Assembly (NCBI RefSeq): GCF_029240215.1
Contig: NZ_JARBTK010000004.1
Location: 186,001-250,000 of the forward strand
Direction: 5' to 3'
DNA length: 64,000 bases
DNA from: Chryseobacterium sp.
GTDB taxonomy: Bacteria > Bacteroidota > Bacteroidia > Flavobacteriales > Weeksellaceae
How positions within the stretch are numbered: position 1 is the first letter of the stretch; the number at the start of each line of letters is the position of its first letter. The notes beneath the pieces are model-generated. The model was not told the origin of the DNA, made no database searches, and was given only the letters and a program-made list of their open reading frames with translations. Shown piece after piece: positions 24,063-33,880 of the stretch. The translations under genes were made by a program, and so were the position numbers.

Positions 24063-26150
24063 CTACGGTGTACAAGGTGTTGCACTTCTGTAGATTTGCC
24101 CTGCCGGATTGATACACGCATAGGCATTCCCAGAACCAGTAAGGTTGTTGGAAACAGCAGGCGCAACATTAGTCCATGATAACGTTGCAGCACCAGAAGC
24201 ACCGTCTGTTGTCAGCACCTGATTGGCAGAACCATTAACTCTAGGAAATGTATAATTACCTGTTTGAGTAGAACCACTTGAATCTGTATAGAAAAAATTC
24301 ACCCCATTCTGATGTTTGAGATTAATATTGGTAGATTCTAGATTACCAGGTGTTTTAGATGCCTGACTAACAATACTAATAAAATTTGAACCCGCATTAC
24401 TGGAAGTAACTTCTATATGATTATATTCTCCACTGGTACTTCCTGCCTCTAGCTTTGCAGTACCAAATACAGAAGACGCTGCGTAGGTATGTACGTTTCC
24501 ATACGCCCCACCACTTTTACTACCTAACCTAGAACCTAAAGGCTGCGATAGCTCTACAAAATTAAGCTCTGTAGCAGTAGGTCTGCTGTTGGTATCTCCC
24601 TCAAACATTGTTACCCCATTACCACCGGCACTTGGGTTGTTATCTATAACATTAAAACGAGTACCAGTACCGTATTCTGTTCTAAAATCACCTGCAACAT
24701 CCAATTGTTTGGTAGTTGTGGTTTTATTGATGGCAACCCTGCCTGTTTGGTAGATATGCTGTGTATTGCTGGTCGCTTGCGTGCTGGCTGTTCCCTGTAC
24801 AAACCACGGCTCTGTTGCAGCACCACTACCTCCAAATGAAGATGCTGGTACTTTTTTTACCACACCCGTACTGGTTGCTACCAATACATCATCTGCTGCT
24901 GCGCCTGCTGTGAGACCTTCTAATTTTAAAGGGTCTGCTGTGGCTTTTACGTGCAAAGTATTACTAGGGGAATTATTATTAGCACCAATACCCACATTAC
25001 CATTGTTTAAAACCACCATTGCATTGCTTTGTGAAGTAGCAGCAATCCCATTCCCCACAGTAAACAATGAATTATCTACAGGGGTATTGTAAGTTCCTAC
25101 TACTGCGGCATTGGGCATAGTGGTGGTTATGGTATTACCTGTACCTGCTACCAAGGTATTACTGGCGTTTACGGTATTTAAGGTACCCATCATTAAAAAA
25201 TGATTACTGGTAGTTGTACTCGTATTGGAAGCACCACCCACTATTGCACCCACAGGGGCAGCAAGGCCAGATAATGAGTTTAAAGTTCCTACAACAATAT
25301 TACCTCGTCCACCATTTTGAGAATGAGTCATAGTGTTGCTTTGACCCGATACAATTGAGGTTTGAAAAAAATTGCCGATATTATTTAGAGTACCACTTAC
25401 CATTGAAGACACGGAGCTTGTACCAATAGTATTTTGCGTACCTGTGGTAAACCCATTAGAAGATTGTACAGTATTTCTATTACCTAATACAGTTGCGTAG
25501 TTTGCATTTCCTGTTGGAGTTCCGTCTGTGGCTATTGCTAATCTGTGCCCTCCACCCCAAATAAAGCTACCTGTTGGTGTAATACCAGTACCTAAGACAT
25601 GTTCTGGAAGTGCCCCGACATCCATCGTTCCAGCACCGCCAATAAAACTACCTTGTTGGGTAAAAATACCTCTTGAGACACCATTTACGCCAACAACAAA
25701 GTTTTGGGCATCAGAAGTACCTACGTAGTTGGTTGTACCGACGGTGGTAGGTACTGTAGCGATTGGTGTAGTTCCTGAGTTACCTGTAATGTGCCAGTCG
25801 TTTGGACCTGCTGCACCTGTTCCGCTAAATTTTACCCAAAGTATACCATCAAAATAATAGTAGCCTGCCCCATCTATATTGATGGTTTTTTTGCCTGCCG
25901 TTCCGGCATCTGGACTTGCACTGGTTGCATAGACTATGGTTCCTGTCTGTGCTGTAAGATATTGCGCATCTCCAGATTGTATCTCGCTTCCGGCAAGTCT
26001 TGGTGCGATGATACCTTCTGGCTTTGTACCGTCTGTTGTTTTTGCGGTAACGTCTAAAGTTGCTTTTGGTGCTTCATTATTGATACCCACTTGGGAGTAT
26101 ACTAAGGAGCTCATTATTAAAGCTCCTAAAAGAATGATATTTTTTTTCAT
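24063..26150 (-). CDS. Large surface protein with YadA-head-like repeats
   Basis: A 695-residue exported protein with a signal peptide ending VYSQ. The N-terminus is VGINNEAPKATLDV, the pattern seen at the start of many Bacteroidota tail-fibre-like surface proteins. Residues about 215-355 carry around nine 14-17-residue repeats with the core [VI]-x-G-x-x-N-x-[IV] (VLGNRNTV, TTGTQNTI, VSGTLNNI, VSGQSNTM, VVGTLNSL, VGGASNTS, MMGTLNTV, VAGTGNTI), like the left-handed beta-roll of trimeric adhesin heads. The C-terminus ends YACINPAGQIYRSATPCTP with two cysteines, and no T9SS YPNP tail or YadA membrane anchor is present. How it is held on the cell is unknown. Base composition is richer in G+C than its neighbours. 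Confidence 0.8.
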   Translation of the reverse strand: MKKNIILLGALIMSSLVYSQVGINNEAPKATLDVTAKTTDGTKPEGIIAPRLAGSEIQSGDAQYLTAQTGTIVYATSASPDAGTAGKKTINIDGAGYYYFDGILWVKFSGTGAAGPNDWHITGNSGTTPIATVPTTVGTTNYVGTSDAQNFVVGVNGVSRGIFTQQGSFIGGAGTMDVGALPEHVLGTGITPTGSFIWGGGHRLAIATDGTPTGNANYATVLGNRNTVQSSNGFTTGTQNTIGTSSVSSMVSGTLNNIGNFFQTSIVSGQSNTMTHSQNGGRGNIVVGTLNSLSGLAAPVGAIVGGASNTSTTTSNHFLMMGTLNTVNASNTLVAGTGNTITTTMPNAAVVGTYNTPVDNSLFTVGNGIAATSQSNAMVVLNNGNVGIGANNNSPSNTLHVKATADPLKLEGLTAGAAADDVLVATSTGVVKKVPASSFGGSGAATEPWFVQGTASTQATSNTQHIYQTGRVAINKTTTTKQLDVAGDFRTEYGTGTRFNVIDNNPSAGGNGVTMFEGDTNSRPTATELNFVELSQPLGSRLGSKSGGAYGNVHTYAASSVFGTAKLEAGSTSGEYNHIEVTSSNAGSNFISIVSQASKTPGNLESTNINLKHQNGVNFFYTDSSGSTQTGNYTFPRVNGSANQVLTTDGASGAATLSWTNVAPAVSNNLTGSGNAYACINPAGQIYRSATPCTP

Positions 26151-26196
26151 TTTGAAATGTTTTTTAATTGTTAATTCATATTTCTTGGTTTATTTC

Positions 26197-26385
26197 CTAT
26201 AAACCGAAAAAGGCTTCTACTTTTCCTTCGTGGTCAAAGTGTATGCAAAGCTTTTGGGTCACAAGACCAAACCAGCTTTTGCTGACAGTAATGACCCATT
26301 CATCAGAATCGTATGCAGTTTCTATTTTGTCGAATAGTTCCAGTATTTGGTCTTTACTTTTTCCGCGTAATCCTGCTATTTGCAT
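26197..26385 (-). CDS. Small BamE-like-fold protein, copy 2
   Basis: A 62-residue cytoplasmic protein with the pattern GKSKDQILELFDKIETAYDSDEWVITV, then SWFGLVTQKLCIHFDHEGKVEAFFGL. The helix-turn with K-x-x-V/I-L, a Trp strand and a final hydrophobic strand with GKV is the SmpA/BamE-like layout, although it has no lipobox and so cannot be an outer-membrane lipoprotein. It is related to the 72-residue protein at 23676. It lies 46 bp upstream of the surface-protein gene, on the same strand. Confidence 0.65.
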   Translation of the reverse strand: MQIAGLRGKSKDQILELFDKIETAYDSDEWVITVSKSWFGLVTQKLCIHFDHEGKVEAFFGL

Positions 26386-26479
26386 TTTTGTTTTTTACCT
26401 TTGATGATTTAAGAAAACCCAACCCAACAGTATGTACTTATGAAAACACTCCTCTTTTTGCGGGGCTGGGTAAAATAAT

Positions 26480-27109
26480 TTACACAAATGAAAAAAAAGG
26501 AGGAGGTCGTGAAATTTTTAAACTCAGTTTTTGAAAACTGATAGCATGAATAGATTTAATGCTTTTAATAGACGGATTGAGAAATTTTCTTTTGTCCAAA
26601 GAAAATAATTGCAAATGATGGAGAAAACCACCAAATGATGAAGAAAAACTGATTGCAATACTGCAATTTGTATTTTGTAAACCGAAACTCGAACTCTCGT
26701 TACCAGACGCCCGAACAAAAACATTGCCTTTCGCGATATTTTGCGGTGGTATTTTTTGAATATCTTTCTTCCGAAGCTTTATCGTTTTCGCTTTGGCTAC
26801 AATTTGCTTTTTTGGGTCTTGGTCTTGACTGTAAAATACTGCATCTGCATACAAAAAACTATTTCTACCAAAAACACTTGCTTCTCTTTCAACATAAACT
26901 TGCCCCAATTCTTTGTGGGAAGATTGAACGATTTGGGAATAAAATATAGAATCTTTTGAAAAAACAGCAGCATCTGATGTGATGCATATTCTCGCATCAT
27001 CTCTTAGAGTAATCTCTGTAGAAAGAGAAACCGTATGGTTTGCAGCAAAAAAACCATTGGCACCGAAGAGTGCAAATAGCAAAAAACGAAACTGCAATTT
27101 TTTTATCAT
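26480..27109 (-). CDS. Small secreted protein with C-terminal RPPP tail
   Basis: A 209-residue exported protein with a signal peptide ending FFAANH. The first half has beta-type sequence (ARICITSDAAVFSKDSIFYSQIVQ, then VYVEREASVFGRNSFLYADAVFYSQ), followed by a basic region KAKTIKLRKKDIQK. It finishes SRPPPFFSFV. It is distantly similar to the protein at 43129, which also ends RPPP plus hydrophobics and also precedes a large surface-protein gene. I know no described family for it. The last 50 residues are Ser/Phe-rich and could be a sorting tail. Confidence 0.65.
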   Translation of the reverse strand: MIKKLQFRFLLFALFGANGFFAANHTVSLSTEITLRDDARICITSDAAVFSKDSIFYSQIVQSSHKELGQVYVEREASVFGRNSFLYADAVFYSQDQDPKKQIVAKAKTIKLRKKDIQKIPPQNIAKGNVFVRASGNESSSFGLQNTNCSIAISFSSSFGGFLHHLQLFSLDKRKFLNPSIKSIKSIHAISFQKLSLKISRPPPFFSFV

Positions 27110-27187
27110 TTCTGTGTATTGAAATCCGGAGTTTTATTTCCGAACTGCAAAACACACAAAATTCTCAGGAAAGACCTAAAAACAGAA

Positions 27188-27240
27188 TACCTTTAGGCTA
27201 CCATCGGGGATTTTCAAGGTACCATTGAGATACCATTTGA
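27188..27240. promoter_or_regulatory. Phased TACCAT direct repeats, cluster A
   Basis: TACCTT, TACCAT, TACCAT and TACCAT begin at 27188, 27199, 27220 and 27231, so the spacings are 11, 21 and 11 bp, all on one face of the helix. The cluster is 80-130 bp upstream of the RPPP-tail gene, the position of an activator site. The same motif recurs at 28905-28937. Confidence 0.55.
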
Positions 27241-27266
27241 AAACAACATACTAAAAATCAAACAAT

Positions 27267-28784
27267 TAAAATCTATCCAGATACTCATACAAATCAATTT
27301 TAGGATCAAGATTTAATCTCTTTCTTAATTTATTTTTTCTGTTTTGGATGGCTTTTGGAGTTACAAATTGATATTGCAATATCTTTTGTAGATAATTTCA
27401 GCTTCAGCATTCCGCAAAAATGCAATTCGTTTTGGGAAATATCGGGCATTATTTTCTTAAGATTATTGCAGTATTCAGGATACACTTCCTGAAATCTCAA
27501 CAGAAAAGTAGGATCATTATTTTTTGCTAATTCTAATACTTCTGCAAAAGAATCGTTCACTTTGATTTCCAGTTGTTGTTTTTCCTGGGTAATTTCCGAA
27601 ATTTTCAATTGACTGTCTTTTATTAAGCCTCTGCTTTTCTTCATTCTGAAAAACTATAAGAAAACCAAGCCAAATATAATGACCAAAGCAATGACAATAA
27701 AATAATTGATCGTTGTAGAATATTTTCTGTAAAGGGTTTGTTTTTGCTCTTTTTCTACCTCATCGAGAGCCTGTAAAACTCCATTTCGTATTTGTGTTGA
27801 TTTTTTTTTCGCTATTTTTTGCCATTTTTCATTATAGAGCATATAGTTTTTGGTATCGCCCAAAGCTTTATATGTTTTGGTGAGATATTCATAGGCAGAT
27901 TCTTTAATATCCGTACCAACCCGTTCATCATCTGAAGTCTGATCAATTGCTTGATTAAAATACTGTATTGCAGTATTATAATCTTTTTCTTCATAAGCAA
28001 TGGCACCAAAACCAAGATTGATATAGGGTAAAATGAAGGAGGTTTCCGGATACTGAACTATTATTTTTTTTGCTTGTGAAAAATTTATTTTAGCTTCATC
28101 ATATTTCTTTAAGAGCATCAAAGCAGCTCCTTTATCAAAAAATAGACTCACTTTTTCCCGTTCTATTTGCGCAAAGTGAGGTGCTCTGTTGATATAGAAA
28201 GAAGCGCTGTCTAGATAAGTGATTGTTTGGTTGTTTACAGTGGTACTGTCTGCCATATCTATAGCTGCCAAAGTATGAAAAGAACTTACTTTTAGTCTTG
28301 CCGTATTTTTATTTTCAGGTGTAGTGTTCAAATGGTGCAAAGACTCCAAAATTTCTTTTTTCGCTCTGTCATTAAGTCCCAATATTTGATATTGTTTAGC
28401 TATAACTAGCCGAACTCCTATTTTCTTTTGCTCACTTCCGGCAGAATCAACGATTTCTTTAGCCTGAAATAATCTTCTCAGCATATTTTTATAATCTTCT
28501 TTCGCACTATACGCTTCAGAAGCTAGAAGTAAAACATCGATTTTATCGTCTGTCTTTTTTTTGCTATTGTAGATTTCTTTCTCATTTTTAATGAATGTCT
28601 TAGGATCGTTTTGAACTAACATCACTAATTCTGCATAGCCAAGGTCTTGTAGTTTTTTATTTTGAGAAGTAGAAGTTTCGGCATAAGATTCTTCTTTTTT
28701 AGTAACAGAGTTCTGTGCAAAAAAGAACAATGAACAAAAACTAACCAACAAAGTTAGTTTTAGCTTGTTAAATTTTAAAATCAT
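27267..28784 (-). pseudogene. TPR-LuxR regulator broken by stop and frameshift
   Basis: The reading frame from 28784 encodes a signal peptide, TPR repeats over residues 50-340 and a membrane helix (FIVIALVIIFGLVFL), then a TAG at 27654-27656. Nine bases later the same frame continues as FFR-MKKSRGLIKDSQLKISEI, a coiled coil, and LHFCGMLKLKLSTKDIA, the first helices of a LuxR-type HTH. There a one-base shift near 27375 is needed to reach QFVTPKAIQNRKNKLRKRLN, the recognition helix, and the natural stop at 27267-27269. So two lesions interrupt a gene of about 505 codons of the Bacteroidota TPR-TM-coiled-coil-LuxR class. It may be inactive, or only its sensor half may be made. Confidence 0.85.
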
Positions 28785-28837
28785 TTGTGTATGTGTTTCG
28801 GTAATATGTATATGTCTTTTAAGAATTTACCCTGGTT

Positions 28838-28866
28838 CAAAATTAAAAAATAAATTCTATATACAA
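28838..28866 (-). promoter_or_regulatory. Promoter of TPR-LuxR gene
   Basis: Minus strand: TTG (28864-28866), 18-bp spacer, TAATTTTG (28838-28845). The predicted leader is about 45-50 nt. Confidence 0.65.
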
Positions 28867-28904
28867 TAATAAGATACAAAACCTAGAAACACCTATTCTC
28901 TGCA

Positions 28905-28937
28905 TACCACTTTGATGCCATTTGGATACCATTAGTC
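28905..28937. promoter_or_regulatory. Phased TACCAT direct repeats, cluster B
   Basis: TACCAC (28905), TGCCAT (28916) and TACCAT (28927) repeat every 11 bp with a shared TTTG/GA tail. They lie about 70-100 bp upstream of the predicted RNA start of the TPR-LuxR gene. The motif equals that in cluster A at 27188-27240. Confidence 0.55.
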
Positions 28938-29091
28938 TTTAAAATACCTGAAAAATTTAAAAACAAACAAATAATAATTCTTAAACAGTAAAGTGCTTAA
29001 TTTTATGTAGAAACAGTTATATAACTGATCCATCTATTTTTAAAAAATATTAAGATTCTGTTTAAAAATCACAAATGCTTATCACAAAAAA

Positions 29092-29115
29092 AATGCCCCA
29101 AATAATTGGAGCATT
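29092..29115 (-). terminator. Terminator of DUF3467 gene
   Basis: AATGC-C-CCAA, 4-nt loop, TTGG-A-GCATT, with one internal mismatch, and a T run on the minus strand. It ends the rpoBC-DUF3467 transcription unit. Confidence 0.7.
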
Positions 29116-29137
29116 CTTATATATTTTTGAGAAAATC

Positions 29138-29446
29138 TTACGCTTGTACGTTGTTTCCACCTAATACGAAAGGTTCAACTTCTTTGATCTCTCCGAATTG
29201 CTGCTCGTAGTTTGTGATATTTTGCTGAAGAGCTGTAAGAACTCTCTTAGCGTGAAGTGGAGCAAGAATTACTCTTGAACGCACGTTAGCTTGCTGTACA
29301 CCCGGCATTAACTGGATGAAATCTACTACAAACTCAGATGGAGAATGGTTTACTAAAGCAAGGTTACAATATACCCCTGAAGCTACCATTTCGTTCAATT
29401 GGATGTTGATGTTGTTTGGATCGTTGTTTTGATTTTGGTTGTCCAT
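29138..29446 (-). CDS. DUF3467 protein
   Basis: A 102-residue cytoplasmic protein of the DUF3467 family, recognised by ASGVYCNLALVNHSPSEFVVDF, MPGVQQANVRSRVILAPLHAKRVL and NYEQQFGEIKEVEP. The N-terminus is Asn/Gln-rich. It lies 84 bp behind rpoC, a position conserved in Bacteroidota, so it may belong to the rpoBC transcript. The function is unknown. Its 3' end is duplicated at 23235-23318. Confidence 0.92.
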   Translation of the reverse strand: MDNQNQNNDPNNINIQLNEMVASGVYCNLALVNHSPSEFVVDFIQLMPGVQQANVRSRVILAPLHAKRVLTALQQNITNYEQQFGEIKEVEPFVLGGNNVQA

Positions 29447-29530
29447 TTTTTTTGTTTAAAGTTTTATGTTTAAAAAATTCAAGGCTCAAAAATAAATTAA
29501 AAGTTTGAACCTTGAACATTAAATTTTGAA

Positions 29531-32500
29531 TTAATTTAGGTCTTCAAATTCTTTCTTAGAACCTACAATTACATTCTGATACTCTTTAAGACCTGTACCT
29601 GCAGGAATTCTGTGTCCTACAATTACGTTTTCTTTAAGACCGTTCAGACTGTCTATTTTACCTGCAACTGCCGCTTCGTTAAGAACCTTAGTTGTTTCCT
29701 GGAATGATGCTGCAGACATGAATGATTTAGTTTGCAGAGCTGCTCTTGTAATCCCTTGCAATACAGGTGTAGCTGTTGCAGGAAGCGCATCTCTTACTTC
29801 TACTAATTTCTGATCTTCACGCTTCAACTTAGAGTTTTCATCTCTCAGTTCTCTTGCAGTAATCATCTGACCTGGCTTGAATTCTTTAGAATCACCAGCT
29901 TCAGTCACTACTTTAAGACCAAACACTCTGTTGTTTTCTTCTAAGAAATCAAATTTGTGTTCTAAAGCAGCCTCAAGGAACTGAGTATCACCTCCGTCAA
30001 CGATAGATACTTTCGTCATCATCTGTCTTACAATGATTTCGAAATGCTTATCATCAATTTTCACCCCTTGCAGACGGTAAACTTCCTGAATTTCATTTAC
30101 TAAATATTCCTGAACTGCAGTTGGTCCTTTGATCTTCAAGATATCGTCCGGAGTAACTGAACCGTCAGAAAGTGGCGAACCAGCTCTTACGAAGTCATTC
30201 TCCTGTACCAAAATCTGGTTTGATAATTTAACTAAATAAATTTTTCTCTCACCAGTTTTAGCTTCAACGATCAATTCACGGTTACCTCTCTTGATTTTTC
30301 CGTAAGAAACTACCCCATCGATTTCTGTAACAACCGCCGGGTTTGAAGGGTTTCTTGCTTCAAATAATTCTGTAACTCTCGGAAGACCCCCTGTAATATC
30401 CCCTGACTTAGCAGATTTTCTTGGGATCTTGATTAAAACTTTACCAGCCTTAATTTTTTCACCGTCGTTTACCATTAAGTGGGCTCCTACCGGTAAGTTG
30501 TAACCTTTCTGCTCAACACCTTTAGAATCTACTACCTTCAATGTAGGTACTGCCTTCTTATTTCTGGATTCAGAGATTACTTTCTCTTCAAATCCTGTCT
30601 GTTCGTCAATCTCCAATTGGAATGAAATACCCTGGATAATATCTTCATACTCTACTTTACCAGCATTCTCTGCAATAATTACCGCGTTGTAAGGATCCCA
30701 TTTTGCAATAAGATCACCTTTTTTCACTTTATCACCAGATTTAACTAATAATTGAGAACCATAAGGTACGTTAGCAATCATCAATGGAGTTCTAGATTCG
30801 TTATCAGCAACCAATCTAAATTCTGTTGTACGAGAAACGACTACTTCAGCAGTATTCCCGTTTTCGTCTTCAGAAGTAATTGTTCTTACCTCATCCAATT
30901 CAACGATACCGTCTCTTCTTGCAGCAATTGAAGGGTTTTCTGATACGTTTGTAGATACACCCCCTTGGTGGAAAGTTCTCAATGTTAACTGAGTTCCCGG
31001 TTCCCCAATTGATTGTGCAGCAATTACCCCTACTGCTTCACCCATGTGGATTTTCTTACCAGTTGCAAGGTTTCTACCATAACATTTAGCACAAATTCCT
31101 TTTTTGGTTTCGCAAGTAAGTGGTGAACGTACTTCTAAAGATTCAAGACCCATTTCCTCAACTCTTTTAGCCAAAGCCTCATCAATAATCTGATCAGCAT
31201 TAGCAATCAATTCGTCAGTTTCAGGATCATAAATATTATGAAGAGATACTCTACCTAAGATTCTTTCAGAAATTCTTTCAACGATTTCGTCATTTTTCTT
31301 AAGTGCAGTAACTTCAGTTCCTCTTAATGTTCCACAGTCTTCTTCTGTAACGATGACATCCTGTGCAACATCTACCAATCTTCTCGTCAAGTAACCTGCA
31401 TCGGCAGTCTTAAGAGCGGTATCCGCAAGACCTTTACGAGCACCGTGAGTAGAGATAAAGTATTCTAAGATCGAAAGACCTTCCTTAAAGTTTGCAAGAA
31501 TCGGGTTTTCGATAATTTCCGCACCGGTAGAACCAGCTTTCTGCGGTTTTGCCATCAAACCTCTCATCCCTGATAACTGACGGATCTGTTCCTTAGAACC
31601 CCTCGCACCAGAATCAAGCATCATGTATACAGAATTGAATCCACCTTGGTCAACTTTCATTCTGCTCATGATCATTTCAGTTAATCCGGCGTTGGTGTTT
31701 GTCCAAACGTCAATTACCTGATTATATCTTTCTGTATCTGTAATAAGACCCATGTTATAGTTGGCTCTAATTTCGTCTACAGTTTCAATAGATGTAGCAA
31801 TCATTTTCTTTTTCTCAACAGGAACTACGATGTCACCTAATGAGAACGAAAGACCACCTTTGAATGCATTTGCATATCCTAGATCTTTCATTGCATCCAA
31901 GAACTTCACAGTGGTAGGGAAATCTGTATCAGCAAGTACTTTACCAATAACATTTCTTAATGATTTCTTAGTAAGAAGCTCATTAATATATCCTGACTGT
32001 TTAGGAACGATCTGGTTGAATAAGATTCTACCAACAGAAGTTTCAGTTAATTTCGTTGTGATTTCACCGTTTTCCTTGATAGGAAGTCTACATCTTACTT
32101 TAGCGTTCAATGAAACTCTACCTTCCGCATAAGCGATTTCCGCTTCTTCCGGAGAATAGAATGCAAGACCTTCTCCCAATACTTTTTTCTCATCTGTAGA
32201 GCTTAATTCTTTGGTCATGAAATAAAGACCAAGAACCATGTCCTGAGATGGTACTGTAATTGGAGAACCGTTTGCAGGGTTCAAGATATTCTGAGAACCT
32301 AACATCAATAACTGAGCTTCCAAAATTGCTTCCGGACCCAACGGTAAGTGTACCGCCATTTGGTCACCATCAAAATCGGCGTTGAATGCTGTTGTTACTA
32401 ACGGGTGTAATTGGATTGCCTTACCTTCGATCATCTTAGGTTGGAAAGCCTGAATACCCAATCTGTGCAAAGTAGGCGCTCTGTTTAGTAAAACAGGGTG

Positions 32501-33796
32501 ACCTTTCATTACACCTTCTAAGATATCATATACTACCGGTTCTTTTCTGTCAATAATTCTCTTTGCAGATTTTACTGTTTTTACAATCCCTCTTTCAATT
32601 AGTTTTCTAATGATAAATGGTTTGTAAAGTTCCGCAGCCATATCTTTAGGAATACCACATTCGTGAAGCTGTAAGTTTGGACCTACAACAATTACCGAAC
32701 GCGCAGAGTAATCTACCCTTTTCCCTAGTAAGTTCTGACGGAAACGACCCTGCTTACCTTTCAATGAATCTGAAAGTGATTTCAATGGTCTGTTTGATTC
32801 AGATTTTACTGCAGAAGATTTTCTTGTATTATCAAATAATGAATCTACTGATTCCTGAAGCATACGCTTCTCGTTTCTCAAGATTACTTCAGGAGCTTTG
32901 ATCTCCAATAATCTTTTCAAACGGTTGTTTCTGATAATAACTCTTCTGTAAAGGTCATTTAAGTCAGAAGTTGCGAAACGCCCTCCATCCAATGGAACTA
33001 ATGGTCTTAATTCTGGTGGTATAACTGGAAGCACACGCATAATCATCCACTCCGGTCTGTTGATCATTCTTGTATTTGCACCTCTCAATGCTTCTACTAC
33101 GTTCAATCTTTTCAGAGCTTCAGTTCTTCTTTGCTTAGAACCTTCGTTGTGAGCTTTGTGTCTCAAATCGAAAGACAATGCATCAAGATCAATTCTCTTC
33201 AACAATTCTTCAACAGCTTCAGCACCCATTTTGGCGATGAATTTGTTTGGATCTGCATCATCAAGATATTGATTTTCTACAGGAAGAGTATCCATGATAT
33301 CAAGGTATTCTTCTTCTGTAAGGAATTCTTTGTCTTCAAAATCAGAACCATCTAATTTCTTAGCGATACCTTGCTGAATAACAACATATCTCTCGTAATA
33401 GATGATCATATCTAATTTCTTAGAAGGAATACCTAAAAGGTAACCGATTTTGTTTGGTAAAGAACGGAAATACCAAATGTGCGCGATAGGAACAACCAAA
33501 CCAATATGTCCGATTCTTTCTCTACGTACTTTTTTCTCCGTAACCTCTACACCACAACGGTCACAAACGATCCCTTTGTAACGAATTCTCTTGTATTTAC
33601 CACAAGCACATTCGTAATCTTTGATAGGACCGAAGATTTTTTCACAGAACAAACCGTCTCTTTCAGGTTTGTGTGTTCTGTAGTTAATAGTTTCCGGCTT
33701 AAGAACCTCCCCTCTTGAATCCTGTAAAATGGACTCAGGTGAAGCCAAACCGATGGTTATTTTATTAAATCTACTTGATTTATTTTTATTTGACAT
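29531..33796 (-). CDS. rpoC: RNA polymerase beta' subunit
   Basis: Catalytic beta' subunit, 1421 residues, normal for Flavobacteriia. The N-terminal zinc ribbon ([13 protein letters not shown] and CDRCGVEV, cysteines near residues 62-80), the active-site loop [12 protein letters not shown] at about residue 470 with the three Mg-binding Asp, and the second zinc site [16 protein letters not shown] are intact. The trigger-loop/bridge-helix segment and the FQETTKVL C-terminus are also present. It follows rpoB by 84 bp; the spacer holds short TTTTAGA repeats. Confidence 0.98.
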   Translation of the reverse strand: MSNKNKSSRFNKITIGLASPESILQDSRGEVLKPETINYRTHKPERDGLFCEKIFGPIKDYECACGKYKRIRYKGIVCDRCGVEVTEKKVRRERIGHIGLVVPIAHIWYFRSLPNKIGYLLGIPSKKLDMIIYYERYVVIQQGIAKKLDGSDFEDKEFLTEEEYLDIMDTLPVENQYLDDADPNKFIAKMGAEAVEELLKRIDLDALSFDLRHKAHNEGSKQRRTEALKRLNVVEALRGANTRMINRPEWMIMRVLPVIPPELRPLVPLDGGRFATSDLNDLYRRVIIRNNRLKRLLEIKAPEVILRNEKRMLQESVDSLFDNTRKSSAVKSESNRPLKSLSDSLKGKQGRFRQNLLGKRVDYSARSVIVVGPNLQLHECGIPKDMAAELYKPFIIRKLIERGIVKTVKSAKRIIDRKEPVVYDILEGVMKGHPVLLNRAPTLHRLGIQAFQPKMIEGKAIQLHPLVTTAFNADFDGDQMAVHLPLGPEAILEAQLLMLGSQNILNPANGSPITVPSQDMVLGLYFMTKELSSTDEKKVLGEGLAFYSPEEAEIAYAEGRVSLNAKVRCRLPIKENGEITTKLTETSVGRILFNQIVPKQSGYINELLTKKSLRNVIGKVLADTDFPTTVKFLDAMKDLGYANAFKGGLSFSLGDIVVPVEKKKMIATSIETVDEIRANYNMGLITDTERYNQVIDVWTNTNAGLTEMIMSRMKVDQGGFNSVYMMLDSGARGSKEQIRQLSGMRGLMAKPQKAGSTGAEIIENPILANFKEGLSILEYFISTHGARKGLADTALKTADAGYLTRRLVDVAQDVIVTEEDCGTLRGTEVTALKKNDEIVERISERILGRVSLHNIYDPETDELIANADQIIDEALAKRVEEMGLESLEVRSPLTCETKKGICAKCYGRNLATGKKIHMGEAVGVIAAQSIGEPGTQLTLRTFHQGGVSTNVSENPSIAARRDGIVELDEVRTITSEDENGNTAEVVVSRTTEFRLVADNESRTPLMIANVPYGSQLLVKSGDKVKKGDLIAKWDPYNAVIIAENAGKVEYEDIIQGISFQLEIDEQTGFEEKVISESRNKKAVPTLKVVDSKGVEQKGYNLPVGAHLMVNDGEKIKAGKVLIKIPRKSAKSGDITGGLPRVTELFEARNPSNPAVVTEIDGVVSYGKIKRGNRELIVEAKTGERKIYLVKLSNQILVQENDFVRAGSPLSDGSVTPDDILKIKGPTAVQEYLVNEIQEVYRLQGVKIDDKHFEIIVRQMMTKVSIVDGGDTQFLEAALEHKFDFLEENNRVFGLKVVTEAGDSKEFKPGQMITARELRDENSKLKREDQKLVEVRDALPATATPVLQGITRAALQTKSFMSAASFQETTKVLNEAAVAGKIDSLNGLKENVIVGHRIPAGTGLKEYQNVIVGSKKEFEDLN

Positions 33797-33801
33797 TTGT
33801 T

Positions 33802-33836
33802 AGATTTTAAATTTTAGATTTTAGATTTTAGATTAA
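33802..33836. repeat. Short TTTTAGA repeats between rpoB and rpoC
   Basis: The heptamer-like unit TTTTAGA/TTAGATT recurs about four times in the rpoB-rpoC spacer. It is simple-sequence DNA of a kind seen in several intergenic gaps here (for example near 8930) and carries no gene. Confidence 0.5.
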
Positions 33837-33880
33837 CTTTTGAATGTTGCCATTCAACATTTATAATTTAAAATTTAAAA

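Noticed and set aside
26313..26949. Plus-strand ORFs over the RPPP and small-protein genes
   Set aside because: Phe/Leu-rich antisense shadows with no start signal. The minus-strand genes have signal peptides or motifs.
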